DNA from: Paratissierella sp033809995
Lineage (GTDB): Bacteria; Bacillota; Clostridia; Tissierellales; Tissierellaceae
Length of the DNA: 54,651 nucleotides
Direction: 5' to 3'
Assembly: GCA_033809995.1 (NCBI GenBank)
Contig: JAPXKQ010000010.1
Location: 1-54,651, forward strand
This document shows, piece by piece, positions 1-7,663 of the stretch (positions are counted from its first letter, which is position 1; the number at the start of each line of letters is the position of its first letter). The notes beneath the pieces are model-generated. The model had not been told where the DNA came from and did not search any database. It saw only the letters and a list, made by a program, of their open reading frames with translations. A program made the translations under genes and the position numbers.

Positions 1-296
1 AAATCATATATAAAAAAATGATTTTTAGGTAAGACTACTCTATTTTCGTCATCAACATATATTATTTGCTCTTTAAATTTAAGAACATCGTTTATATTGT
101 TGTATTCTTTGAATTTTACCAATGGTAATCCTTTATGGTATTTTACAGTTGATAAATTTACTTTAATTTTAGTATCACCAATATATGCTTGTTTCAAAAT
201 ACTAAATCGTTCTACATCATCTGTATAAGGATAGATTTTTACCTCTCCGTTTATACCATGAGTATTTATTATCTTACCTATTGCAGTATAATCCAT
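1..296 (-). CDS. rimM: Ribosome maturation factor RimM, N-terminal part (cut by window edge)
   Basis: RimM binds the 30S subunit through ribosomal protein S19 and assists late 16S rRNA maturation. Reading the minus strand from an ATG at 296 gives an open frame of 98 codons that runs off the window. It begins MDYTAIGKIINTHGINGEV, the typical RimM start with the G-K-I-x-x-x-H-G-I-x-G-E-V motif of its N-terminal beta-barrel. The C-terminal PRC-barrel lies outside. The gene follows khpA by 31 bases, the usual rpsP-khpA-rimM order, so it is probably cotranscribed with ffh and rpsP. Identification rests on the N-terminal motif plus synteny. Confidence 0.9.
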   Translation of the reverse strand, partial: MDYTAIGKIINTHGINGEVKIYPYTDDVERFSILKQAYIGDTKIKVNLSTVKYHKGLPLVKFKEYNNINDVLKFKEQIIYVDDENRVVLPKNHFFIYD

Positions 297-327
297 CTTT
301 TCACCCGCCAGTAAAGGGACTGAATCC

Positions 328-573
328 CTATTGTATGATTTCTACTACTACTCTTTTATTATCCTTAATAGCAGCTGCTTTTACTACAGTTCTAATAGCT
401 TTAGCAATTCTTCCTTGCTTACCTATTACTTTTCCCATATCTTCCCCCGCTACTCTTAATTCAATAATAATAGATTGGGAACCTTCAATTTCATTTACAC
501 TTACTTCATCAGGATTATCAACGATTGATTTTGCAATAAATTCTACTAATTCTCCCACTGTAAGCACCTCCAT
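328..573 (-). CDS. khpA: KH-domain RNA-binding protein KhpA (YlqC family)
   Basis: This 81-residue protein is a single KH domain with the RNA-contacting GxxG loop visible as GKVIGKQGRIAKAIR around residues 47-61. In Firmicutes KhpA partners with KhpB (Jag/EloR) and affects cell-division and cell-wall genes through RNA binding; the partner gene is not in this window. Length matches the family almost exactly. It sits 3 bases after the rpsP stop and 31 before rimM, so it belongs to the ffh-rpsP-khpA-rimM transcription unit. An AGGTG-like ribosome site precedes the ATG. Confidence 0.93.
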   Translation of the reverse strand: MEVLTVGELVEFIAKSIVDNPDEVSVNEIEGSQSIIIELRVAGEDMGKVIGKQGRIAKAIRTVVKAAAIKDNKRVVVEIIQ

Positions 574-576
574 GAA

Positions 577-843
577 TTATTCCTGAGTATTCTCTTCCTT
601 TTCAAATAATCCATTTTCTCTAAATAATCTTTCAACAACATCAGTTGGTTTCGCACCATTCTTTAACCAATTTGCAGCTTTTTCATTATCTATTTTAACT
701 GTTTTTGGCTCAGTAAGTGGATTATAGTAACCTATCTCTTCGATAAATCTACCATCTCTTGGAGAACGAGAATCAGCTACAACAATTCTATAGAAAGGAT
801 TTTTCTTAGCACCCATTCTTCTTAATCTAATTTTAACTGCCAT
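577..843 (-). CDS. rpsP: 30S ribosomal protein S16
   Basis: S16 is a small subunit protein needed for 30S assembly. The 88-residue product starts MAVKIRLRRMGAKKNPFYRI, the diagnostic S16 N-terminus, followed by the VVADSRSPRDGRFIEEIGYY core. The C-terminal tail is short and acidic (ends KEENTQE), as in other low-GC Firmicutes. A strong AAGGAGGTG ribosome site lies just upstream of the ATG. It follows ffh by 32 bases and is nearly contiguous with khpA. Confidence 0.97.
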   Translation of the reverse strand: MAVKIRLRRMGAKKNPFYRIVVADSRSPRDGRFIEEIGYYNPLTEPKTVKIDNEKAANWLKNGAKPTDVVERLFRENGLFEKEENTQE

Positions 844-875
844 CTATTTCACCTCCTTAAAATATTAATATCTAT

Positions 876-2216
876 TTAGAAAAAGGGGAATCCAAATTTC
901 CCTTTCTTCTTCATTGTCTTTTCCATCTCAGTAAACTTCTTCATCATCTTCTTAGTTTCTTTAAACTGCTTCAACAATTTGTTTACATCCTGGACATTTG
1001 TACCACTGCCATTGGCAATTCTTCTTCTTCTACTGCTATCTATAATATCTGGATTTTCTCTCTCTTTCTTGGTCATTGATTTGATAATAGCTTCAAGTCT
1101 TGCCAAGTCCTTGTCATTGACATCTAGCCCCTTAAGTGCTTTTGCATTTACACCAGGTATCATTCCTAAAAATTGATCCAACGGTCCTAAATTTTTCATC
1201 TGCTCCAATTGGTCTAAAAAGTCATCAAAGGTGAATTGAGCAGTTCTAATTTTCTTTTCTAGCTCTAATGCCTTTTTCTCATCAATACTAGCTTGAGCCT
1301 TCTCAATTAGGGACAATACATCTCCCATACCTAATATTCTTGATGCCATTCTATCTGGGTAAAAAGGTTCTAAATCGTCAAGTTTTTCACCCATACCAAC
1401 AAATTTTATAGGTTTGTTGGTTACAGCTCTTAATGATAAAGCAGCTCCACCTCTAGCATCTCCATCCAATTTAGTTAATATAACACCTGTAATGCCAAGT
1501 CTTTGATTAAATGCATCTGCTACATTTACAGCATCTTGGCCTGTCATGGCATCCAGTACAAGTAATACTTCCTGTGGGTTTACTGCATCATGTATATTAA
1601 CAATTTCATTCATCAAATCTTCGTCTATATGAAGTCTACCTGCAGTATCTATGATAATTACGTCATTGCCATGTTTTTTACCATGCTCTAAGGATGCCTT
1701 TGCAATATCTACAGGATTGTGTTTATCGCCCATAGAAAATACAGGAACTCCAACTCTTTCTCCAACTACTTCCAATTGCTTAATAGCAGCTGGTCTATAA
1801 ACATCACATGCAACTAAAAGGGGTCTTTTATTTTGTTTTTTTAAGTTTAAAGCAAGCTTTCCAGCTGTAGTCGTTTTACCAGCACCTTGAAGTCCACTCA
1901 TTAATATTACAGTTGGAGGTGAGGACGAAAATGTAAGCTTAGCTTGGCTTTCTCCCATAAGCTTTGTCAATTCTTCATTAACGATTTTTATAACATATTG
2001 CCCTGGAGTCAAGCTTTCCATAACCTCTGACCCTATGGCTCTTTCTTTAACATTTTTAATAAAATCTTTAACAACCTTGAAATTAACATCTGCCTCTAGT
2101 AGGGCAAGGCGTACTTCTCTCATGGCAAGATCTACATCTTTTTCAGATAATTTTCCTTTACCTTTTAATTTACCTAATGCGCTTTGTAACTTTTCTGATA
2201 AGCTTTCAAATACCAT
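876..2216 (-). CDS. ffh: Signal recognition particle GTPase Ffh
   Basis: Ffh (SRP54) binds signal peptides of nascent membrane proteins and, with FtsY and 4.5S RNA, delivers ribosomes to SecYEG. The 446 residues show the N helical domain, then the G domain with P-loop GLQGAGKTTTAGK (about 109-121), the DTAGR motif, TKLDGDARGG, and the M domain with the RNA-binding RRRRIANGSG stretch and a methionine/lysine-rich tail. Length is normal for the family. It follows ylxM by 17 bases; YlxM is a known Ffh partner. FtsY, its receptor, is about 25 kb away here instead of adjacent. Confidence 0.98.
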   Translation of the reverse strand: MVFESLSEKLQSALGKLKGKGKLSEKDVDLAMREVRLALLEADVNFKVVKDFIKNVKERAIGSEVMESLTPGQYVIKIVNEELTKLMGESQAKLTFSSSPPTVILMSGLQGAGKTTTAGKLALNLKKQNKRPLLVACDVYRPAAIKQLEVVGERVGVPVFSMGDKHNPVDIAKASLEHGKKHGNDVIIIDTAGRLHIDEDLMNEIVNIHDAVNPQEVLLVLDAMTGQDAVNVADAFNQRLGITGVILTKLDGDARGGAALSLRAVTNKPIKFVGMGEKLDDLEPFYPDRMASRILGMGDVLSLIEKAQASIDEKKALELEKKIRTAQFTFDDFLDQLEQMKNLGPLDQFLGMIPGVNAKALKGLDVNDKDLARLEAIIKSMTKKERENPDIIDSSRRRRIANGSGTNVQDVNKLLKQFKETKKMMKKFTEMEKTMKKKGKFGFPFF

Positions 2217-2233
2217 TAATAATAACCTCCCCT

Positions 2234-2593
2234 CTAGTCTAAAATTTGTGAAATAATATTTTCTATTTCTTTTGCCTTTTCACTAATTGTATTTAAACTT
2301 GATTTCTCGCTTAAGTTTCTAATTTCCTTTGAAATTTCTCTTATCTCTCGAATTTTATCCTGATTGTTGTTAAATTTCTTAACTAATCCCAGCATTTCTT
2401 CATAGTGATATAACTTTTGTTCAGCTCTTCTTAAGGTGTCAAATACTCCTTGCCTAGTAATATGTAACTCTTCCCCTATCTCAGATAAGGATAAATCATC
2501 AATATAATAATACTCTATAGCCTGATATTGTCTATCACTTAGAAGCTTTCCATAAAAGTCAAATAAAATTCCTACTTCAACTAACTTTTCCAT
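2234..2593 (-). CDS. ylxM: SRP-associated HTH protein YlxM (UPF0122)
   Basis: YlxM is a small helix-turn-helix protein encoded next to ffh in Firmicutes; in streptococci it modulates SRP GTPase activity. I place the start at the internal ATG (2593), giving 119 residues that begin MEKLVEVGILFDFYGKLLSD, because GGTGAT sits 5 bases before it and family members begin there. The open frame upstream lies in the 5' leader. The HTH is visible as LSEIGEELHITRQGVFDTL (sigma70 region 4-like), followed by a charged coiled tail. A consensus-like promoter lies just upstream. Confidence 0.93.
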   Translation of the reverse strand: MEKLVEVGILFDFYGKLLSDRQYQAIEYYYIDDLSLSEIGEELHITRQGVFDTLRRAEQKLYHYEEMLGLVKKFNNNQDKIREIREISKEIRNLSEKSSLNTISEKAKEIENIISQILD

Positions 2594-2612
2594 AATATCA
2601 CCAAAATAAAAT

Positions 2613-2637
2613 ACTGTCAAGGCTTTTGCTTGACAGT
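2613..2637 (-). promoter_or_regulatory. Inverted repeat at the ylxM transcription start
   Basis: Nine-base perfect arms ACTGTCAAG / CTTGACAGT are separated by 7 bases and overlap the predicted start site of the ylxM promoter. It could be an operator or a 5'-end hairpin of the mRNA; there is no T-tract after it, so it is not a terminator. Confidence 0.5.
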
Positions 2638-2640
2638 AAT

Positions 2641-2669
2641 ATTTTAGTATAGGTATGGACATTTGTCAA
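2641..2669 (-). promoter_or_regulatory. Sigma-A promoter for ylxM-ffh-rpsP-khpA-rimM
   Basis: On the minus strand a perfect -35 TTGACA (2664-2669) is followed after 17 bases by TAAAAT (2641-2646). Transcription would start near 2634, about 41 bases before the ylxM ATG. Confidence 0.75.
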
Positions 2670-2695
2670 TAAAAATTTATACAAATTAGCCTAGG

Positions 2696-3373
2696 CTAGT
2701 CCCTTAAATTCAAGCTAAAATACTCTTCCAATCCATCTATTATTGAATCCACTACCTTATTTTGATACTCATCTGTAAGTAAAAGTTGTTCTTCTTTTTC
2801 ATTTGATAAGAATCCATATTCGATTAATATGGCTGGCATCTTTGTCTGATTTAGTATAATTAAATCCTCTCTTTCTATAATACCCTTATCCCTAGCCCCA
2901 GTTCCACTAACTAATGAATTCATCATAACTTGTGCCAATTCATTGTTATTTAAATCACCAATTGAACTTTGTCTATTTGGATAATAAAGTACTTGAATCC
3001 CATCTACAGAACTACTATCTTCCATTGCATTGCCATGGATGCTAACAAAAACTCTGGCTCTCTTTTTATTTGCTATCTCTGCTCTTAAAAGATTGTCTAT
3101 ATATTCATCACTATCTCTAGTTAAAATAACTTTATAGCCATTTGACTCTAATTTTTTCTCTAGCCTTTTAGAAATCTCTAGATTGATATCTTTTTCATAA
3201 TTACCACTAAATCCAGTAGTCCCTGGGTCTTCTCCTCCATGTCCAGGATCAATTACTATTACTTTCTCTAAGGATTTAAAACTACCACCAAAAAGTGGAA
3301 CCCATTTGAGCGTAATCAATATAACTAAACCCAATAATATAACTAAAAATAATACTCTAATTCTTCTAAACAT
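2696..3373 (-). CDS. Membrane-anchored N-acetylmuramoyl-L-alanine amidase (Amidase_3; CwlD-like size)
   Basis: The protein cleaves the bond between muramic acid and the stem peptide of peptidoglycan. An N-terminal uncleaved membrane segment (about residues 6-24) is followed by an Amidase_3 domain with the zinc ligands visible: DPGHGG, the E of NYEKDINLE, SIHGNA, and the catalytic E of LIEYGFLSN. About 225 residues with one anchor is the size and layout of spore-cortex amidase CwlD, but the sequence alone does not separate CwlD from other short amidases. The start is taken at the ATG 7 bases after AGGGGGG; a second ATG at 3376 is equally possible. It ends before ylxM on the same strand, outside the ffh unit. 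Confidence 0.88.
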   Translation of the reverse strand: MFRRIRVLFLVILLGLVILITLKWVPLFGGSFKSLEKVIVIDPGHGGEDPGTTGFSGNYEKDINLEISKRLEKKLESNGYKVILTRDSDEYIDNLLRAEIANKKRARVFVSIHGNAMEDSSSVDGIQVLYYPNRQSSIGDLNNNELAQVMMNSLVSGTGARDKGIIEREDLIILNQTKMPAILIEYGFLSNEKEEQLLLTDEYQNKVVDSIIDGLEEYFSLNLRD

Positions 3374-3405
3374 CATCTGTCCCCCCTTATGCAGCAAATG
3401 CCTCC

Positions 3406-3597
3406 CTAAATACTTTCATCTCCTAATATATCTACTATGTCATCTTTTTCAATCTTTCTAATTCCAAAGTAATATGCAATGCAGATACTTATAACTATTA
3501 TTACAATATATATAATCAAAGTTTTATATTCTAAGTAGAATAGTAACTCTTTTTCTTTTGTCTTTGATAAAAATAAATTTACCATCGTTATATCCAT
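3406..3597 (-). pseudogene. C-terminal remnant of an FtsX-type ABC permease
   Basis: The open frame of 63 codons contains one membrane segment (YKTLIIYIVIIVISICIAYY) followed by FGIRKIEKDDIVDILGDES. A last transmembrane helix followed by R-K-I-x-K-x-x-I-x-x-x-L is how FtsX/MacB/BceB-type permeases end, so this looks like the tail of a much longer gene. No ribosome site precedes it, and the frame upstream is broken. Together with the response-regulator stub just upstream it marks a deleted operon. The family call is my inference from the tail pattern. Confidence 0.5.
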
Positions 3598-3614
3598 ATT
3601 TGCCTAAAGTTTCT

Positions 3615-3764
3615 TTACCAACAAGGGTATATTGATTTGAACCAGATTTTAGTTGGTTCATAGCAAGTATCTCTAACTCCTTGGAGTTTTCTTCTTTTAT
3701 CTAAATATGTTTTAACACCAAAGGATATATTTTCATCGTCTTCAATTAAAAGGATGTTTTTCAA
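3615..3764 (-). pseudogene. N-terminal stub of a response regulator (truncated)
   Basis: A good ribosome site (GAGGTG) precedes a TTG start that reads LKNILLIEDDENISFGVKTYL, the first beta strand, acidic pair and first helix of an OmpR-type receiver. After about 21 residues homology stops and the frame closes at 49 codons with no phosphorylatable aspartate region. An adjacent frame over the same DNA reads NSKELEILAMNQLK..., which I do not recognise. The gene is evidently broken by a deletion that joins it toward the permease tail at 3406-3597. Confidence 0.55.
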
Positions 3765-3769
3765 ATGCC

Positions 3770-4264
3770 TCACCTCTTATTCATATCATTGATACTTTCT
3801 CCCTGAATAAAAAACTCTTGGCTTGCAAGTTGGTTTAGTATATCTAAATTAGTTTCTCTGCTTACCTCATTGTCTAATAAAGCTTTATATTCATCTACAT
3901 CATCAAATACTGTTGAAAATGTCGTTGGTACAGAACCAAGTTTTTTCATCAGAATTGGTTGACCATCATTAAGTTTTTTTATTGTTATCTCAAAAGTGTT
4001 ATCATCATTCAATGTAATTTCAAAATCTTGCTTATGACTTTTTAAATTAAAAACTCTATCTTCCAATTTTTCATATGTTCCTGTATCAACCTCCCTATTG
4101 TCGATGTATTCAATAAAACTATTATCATCAATAGATATTTGAACATGATAATTGTTTACTCTATCACTCTGATAAAAACCTTTTATAGTTGGTGTTGGAG
4201 AGGTACATCCACCTAATATCAAAATAAATATCAAAGAAAATGCAGTTAAAATTACTTTTCTCAC
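3770..4264 (-). CDS. Predicted lipoprotein of unknown function
   Basis: I use the GTG at 4264, which follows a GGGGG ribosome site and gives 164 residues starting with a lipoprotein signal: two basic residues, a hydrophobic stretch, and the lipobox ILGGC at about residue 18-22. The mature part is a beta-rich, charged domain (KGFYQSDRVNNYHVQISIDD, then a pattern resembling small lipocalin-like DUFs) and I do not recognise a named family. It lies downstream of the fused sugar permease on the same strand, after 174 bases, and 5 bases before the response-regulator stub, so it could be the surviving sensor lipoprotein of the deleted module or independent. Confidence 0.7.
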   Translation of the reverse strand: MRKVILTAFSLIFILILGGCTSPTPTIKGFYQSDRVNNYHVQISIDDNSFIEYIDNREVDTGTYEKLEDRVFNLKSHKQDFEITLNDDNTFEITIKKLNDGQPILMKKLGSVPTTFSTVFDDVDEYKALLDNEVSRETNLDILNQLASQEFFIQGESINDMNKR

Positions 4265-4438
4265 AATAAGCCCCCTAAATTTTTTGAATTTAATATTATT
4301 ACTAGATAATAACATTCTTTTAATATGGTTTATTTCCCATTTCAACATAATCAAGGTGATAGTTGAAGGTTTCTTACTTTGATAATAACATAAAATAGAC
4401 ATAGATTTATTTTTTAAATAAACTTTATAGTTTCAACT

Positions 4439-6187
4439 TTAGAATTTATCAACTAAAAGTGTTCTTTTAGTAAATAAGAAAATTAGAAAAACAGGTATTA
4501 AATATAAGCACGAAGTAGCAAAAAATACACCTAGATTCTTATCTACAATTTGTGATAAATATATTGATAATGGATTTAAATCTGAGTTTTTAAGTAGCAC
4601 TAGGGCTTGTTCTATCACATTCCAATATTCTGTAAATATCAGTACTATTAATATTGCTATAGCTGGCTTTATATTTGTTAAAACTATATATTTAAATGCT
4701 TGAAAATGTGATGCTCCATTATTTTGTGCTGCTTCAATACATTCCTTAGGAAATCCCTTTAGCTGTAGTCGTATAATGAATACACCTATGGGATTAAAAA
4801 TAGCAGGAAGAATTATTGCCCAATGTGTATCTACAAGCCCTAACCAATCTGCAACAAGATAATTAGGTACTAAAAGAACTTGTAAAGGCATTAGCATTAT
4901 TAATATATAAATAAAAAATAATATTTCTTTATACTTCCACTTGCTATATTCAAAGGCATATGCAGCCAGTGGAGATATGATACACTGACCCATAAGTATA
5001 GGTACAACTATTTTTATAGAATTTAAATATGCTTTCAAATACTTAGGATTGTTAAATACATTTAAATAGCTACTAATAGTTGGGCTATTTGGAAAAAATC
5101 CTATATTAACAAAGTGCATATTACCTACTGTCAAATCAGTAGCATTATACTGTGTAATATCCTTGGCACATCGACTAACAATCTCTAAGTCCCCCATAAA
5201 TGAATTGGAGATTGTAAAGATTATAGGCAATAAAAAGAGTAATCCCATTATAATTGCAAAACAATTAGCAAAGTAAATGGCTCTATTGCTATATTTATCA
5301 TTATTGCTTTCATCTAAATTTAATGTGGTAAAAGTATCTGAATATCGTTTTTGTAATAAAAACATTAAGGATATAAATAATCCAATTATAATAAACAGTA
5401 TATATGATGCTGTGGTTAACTTCTGTAGATTCAACCTAAAAAAATGATTATTCATATAATGCTGTAACAGATATATGTTTTCACTTGGATAATTTCCGAA
5501 CAGTAAGTAAATCTCTTTGAAAATCTTAAAGGAATTAACCACTAATAATAGTATTGAGATAAAAATAATTGGTGTCAAATATACTAGTGTAATTTTATAA
5601 AATCTCTGAAATCTATTTATTCCTTCCATATCTGCTATTTCGTAATATTCTTTAGGGATTTGGTTAAGACCAACATATAATATTAAGCTTGTAACTCCAA
5701 TGTTTTTCCAGATAAATATAATAACAGCTATAGTCATAACCCATTTGCTATTGTACCAGTTAACCATAGGGATATTTAAAGAATATAATACCTTATTTGC
5801 AAGTCCATTAACATCAAAGATACATTTCCAAAAATATATGCTTGTACCTGATGGAATAATGAAGGGTATTATTGATATTAAAAATATAAATTTTTTACCC
5901 CTTTTTAACTTCATTATTTGTAATGCAAAAAATAAAGCTAAAATAAGGCATAAAGGAACAGCAATAGCTATAAAAAAGCTTTGATTTGTTAAACCTCTTT
6001 GAAACATTGGATTTCGTAATGTGCCTAAGAAATTTTTTAGTCCTATAAACTTCTTCTCTCCCATATTATTTAACAGAGAATAATAAAAGGATAATATAAA
6101 AGGGATACCATAAAAAAACAATATCCCGCATAAACTAGGTAATATATATGGTAATAGACTACCTTTTTTCATATGTTTTATCTTCAT
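4439..6187 (-). CDS. Fused double permease of a carbohydrate-type ABC importer (MalF-like + MalG-like in one chain)
   Basis: The 582 residues contain two complete binding-protein-dependent permease domains. The first (about 12-290) has the EAA loop EYYEIADMEGINRFQRF; a short polar linker (LNLDESNNDKYS) follows. The second (about 305-582) has its own EAA loop ECIEAAQNNGASHFQAF followed by the usual N-I-K-P-A helix. Such importers normally use two separate permeases of about 290 and 280 residues, so the length equals their sum. Two binding lipoproteins lie directly upstream (28-base gap), making a three-gene unit. No ATPase is encoded nearby, so a shared MsmX/UgpC-type ATPase elsewhere must be assumed. 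The substrate cannot be read from the sequence. Confidence 0.88.
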   Translation of the reverse strand: MKIKHMKKGSLLPYILPSLCGILFFYGIPFILSFYYSLLNNMGEKKFIGLKNFLGTLRNPMFQRGLTNQSFFIAIAVPLCLILALFFALQIMKLKRGKKFIFLISIIPFIIPSGTSIYFWKCIFDVNGLANKVLYSLNIPMVNWYNSKWVMTIAVIIFIWKNIGVTSLILYVGLNQIPKEYYEIADMEGINRFQRFYKITLVYLTPIIFISILLLVVNSFKIFKEIYLLFGNYPSENIYLLQHYMNNHFFRLNLQKLTTASYILFIIIGLFISLMFLLQKRYSDTFTTLNLDESNNDKYSNRAIYFANCFAIIMGLLFLLPIIFTISNSFMGDLEIVSRCAKDITQYNATDLTVGNMHFVNIGFFPNSPTISSYLNVFNNPKYLKAYLNSIKIVVPILMGQCIISPLAAYAFEYSKWKYKEILFFIYILIMLMPLQVLLVPNYLVADWLGLVDTHWAIILPAIFNPIGVFIIRLQLKGFPKECIEAAQNNGASHFQAFKYIVLTNIKPAIAILIVLIFTEYWNVIEQALVLLKNSDLNPLSIYLSQIVDKNLGVFFATSCLYLIPVFLIFLFTKRTLLVDKF

Positions 6188-6232
6188 ATACTTGCCCTTT
6201 CATTTATATAAAATTCTATTCATTCAGATAAG
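6168..6232 (-). repeat. Duplication junction (copy at permease start)
   Basis: This stretch, spanning the first codons of the fused permease and the stop region of binding protein copy 2, is nearly identical to about 7600-7663, which spans the start of copy 2 and the end of copy 1. Both contain CATATGTTTTATCTTCATAT followed by AC(T/G)..CCCTTTCAT on the plus strand. The pair records the tandem duplication of the binding-protein gene. Confidence 0.75.
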
Positions 6233-7619
6233 AAATCACTTTATTTTGAATAATTTTGGCTGTTTCTTCTGCTGTTGCTAAATCATAATAATAGTAGTTT
6301 TCCAAATCTGAATTTAACAGAGTCCATAATTCAAAGTCCGAAATCAGTTTATTTCTTTCTGAGTTCCATTGGTTTATTTGGTCTAAAGTGTCATTTATTA
6401 ATTTCTCTTTATCATCTAATTTCCATTTAATATCAAGGTCTGATCTGTCGATACGATCTATTTCATTTTCAAAATTATATCTAAAAGATGTATAAAAATT
6501 CTTTATATTTATAGGTATCCATCCTTGATACATCATAAAGTATAACATTTCTTCTTCCTCATTTTCAAAATCTGATATTTCCTTCTCAGATATGCAGTAT
6601 TTTAGAAATTCCCAAGCCAATTCCTTATTTGAACTACCTTTGGGTATTACATACGTAGAAGAAAAAGTAGTAGTAAATGGTGCATTACCAGCACTATTCA
6701 ACAATGGGATTGGTGGATTGCTTACATTTTCATATTCTATCATCATATTGTATAAATCTATAGCATTGGATTCATATTTGGAAAACATAAAGTCTGATTT
6801 CATAAATTCATCATTGCCGTCACTTATACGTGTCATGCTCCATCCCCCTGGATTATCCGGTGAATATCCTGTATAAATATCCTTTGTAACTTTCAAGTAC
6901 TTTATAAAATCTTCCCCATCTATCCAAGCTGTCTTATTTTCCGGATCATAAAACTCTATAACTTCATAGTTAAAGAAACTCTCTTTTACAGCACCAGGCA
7001 TAAGTCCGAAATTTTGGGGATACGGATGATATTCTTTGGCTTTCATGTATATCTCTATCATTTCTTTATAATCTATCCCTTGATCTTTTAAATCTAATTC
7101 CAATCTTTCTGCCATAGACTTACTTGCATACACCATATGATAAAAAAATGTAAAGGGCATTGCATAAAGATTATCATCAAATTCCAAAGCTTTAAATATA
7201 TTATTATAATAATCTGATTTATTAAATGTAGAATCAGAATCCATAAAGTCATACAAATTACATAATAATCCACTATCAGCATACTGATTTATATCTAAAC
7301 TAGATAAATCTACTAAATCACTGGATTTTCCTGTAATAATCTCTACGGCTACTCTATTCGCATACCCTACCTTTGTCTCGAATTCATCTGACCTTATAAT
7401 TTGAATATCCACATTAGGGTGCATATCCATAAAGTTCTTTGCATGAATATCTATGTATCCGTCAAAAAAAGTTGTGACTGTCAATGTTCCGCTTAATTCT
7501 TTATAATCTTCTGTCTCTAGAAGATTGCTATCTGTATTTATATTGTCTGAACATCCAGATAGCATAATCGTTATAATACAAACAACAGCAATCTCTCTAA
7601 TCATATGTTTTATCTTCAT
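6216..7619 (-). CDS. Extracellular solute-binding lipoprotein, copy 2 (family 1-type)
   Basis: The 467-residue protein has a lipoprotein signal ending in lipobox MLSGC (about residues 19-23) and the layout of an ABC sugar-binding protein: GTLTVTTFFDGYIDIHAKNF at the mature start, then a VDLSSLDIN segment, a DLYDFMD stretch and an AWEFLKYCIS helix. It is a close paralogue of the lipoprotein immediately upstream (7646-9061); both end YYYYDLATAEETA(K/R)IIQNKV. The 5' end of this gene is nearly identical to the 5' end of the following permease gene (both start MKIKHM), a mark of tandem duplication. It would deliver substrate to the fused permease. Confidence 0.88.
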   Translation of the reverse strand: MKIKHMIREIAVVCIITIMLSGCSDNINTDSNLLETEDYKELSGTLTVTTFFDGYIDIHAKNFMDMHPNVDIQIIRSDEFETKVGYANRVAVEIITGKSSDLVDLSSLDINQYADSGLLCNLYDFMDSDSTFNKSDYYNNIFKALEFDDNLYAMPFTFFYHMVYASKSMAERLELDLKDQGIDYKEMIEIYMKAKEYHPYPQNFGLMPGAVKESFFNYEVIEFYDPENKTAWIDGEDFIKYLKVTKDIYTGYSPDNPGGWSMTRISDGNDEFMKSDFMFSKYESNAIDLYNMMIEYENVSNPPIPLLNSAGNAPFTTTFSSTYVIPKGSSNKELAWEFLKYCISEKEISDFENEEEEMLYFMMYQGWIPINIKNFYTSFRYNFENEIDRIDRSDLDIKWKLDDKEKLINDTLDQINQWNSERNKLISDFELWTLLNSDLENYYYYDLATAEETAKIIQNKVISYLNE

Positions 7620-7663
7620 ATACTTTCCCTTTCATCTATATAATTCTATTCATTCAGGTAGGT
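7600..7663 (-). repeat. Duplication junction (copy at binding-protein-2 start)
   Basis: Partner of the repeat at 6168-6232. It carries the same intergenic sequence and the same first six codons (MKIKHM), which explains why a lipoprotein and a permease share their N-termini at the DNA level. Confidence 0.75.

Noticed and set aside
281..586. Open frame of 101 codons on the plus strand
   Set aside because: It lies antisense to khpA and has no ribosome site.
2592..2620. A second perfect promoter (TTGACA-17-TATTAT) just downstream of the ylxM promoter
   Set aside because: Its -10 box covers the ylxM start codon, so the transcript would begin inside the gene. It is more likely a by-product of the inverted repeat, though not excluded.
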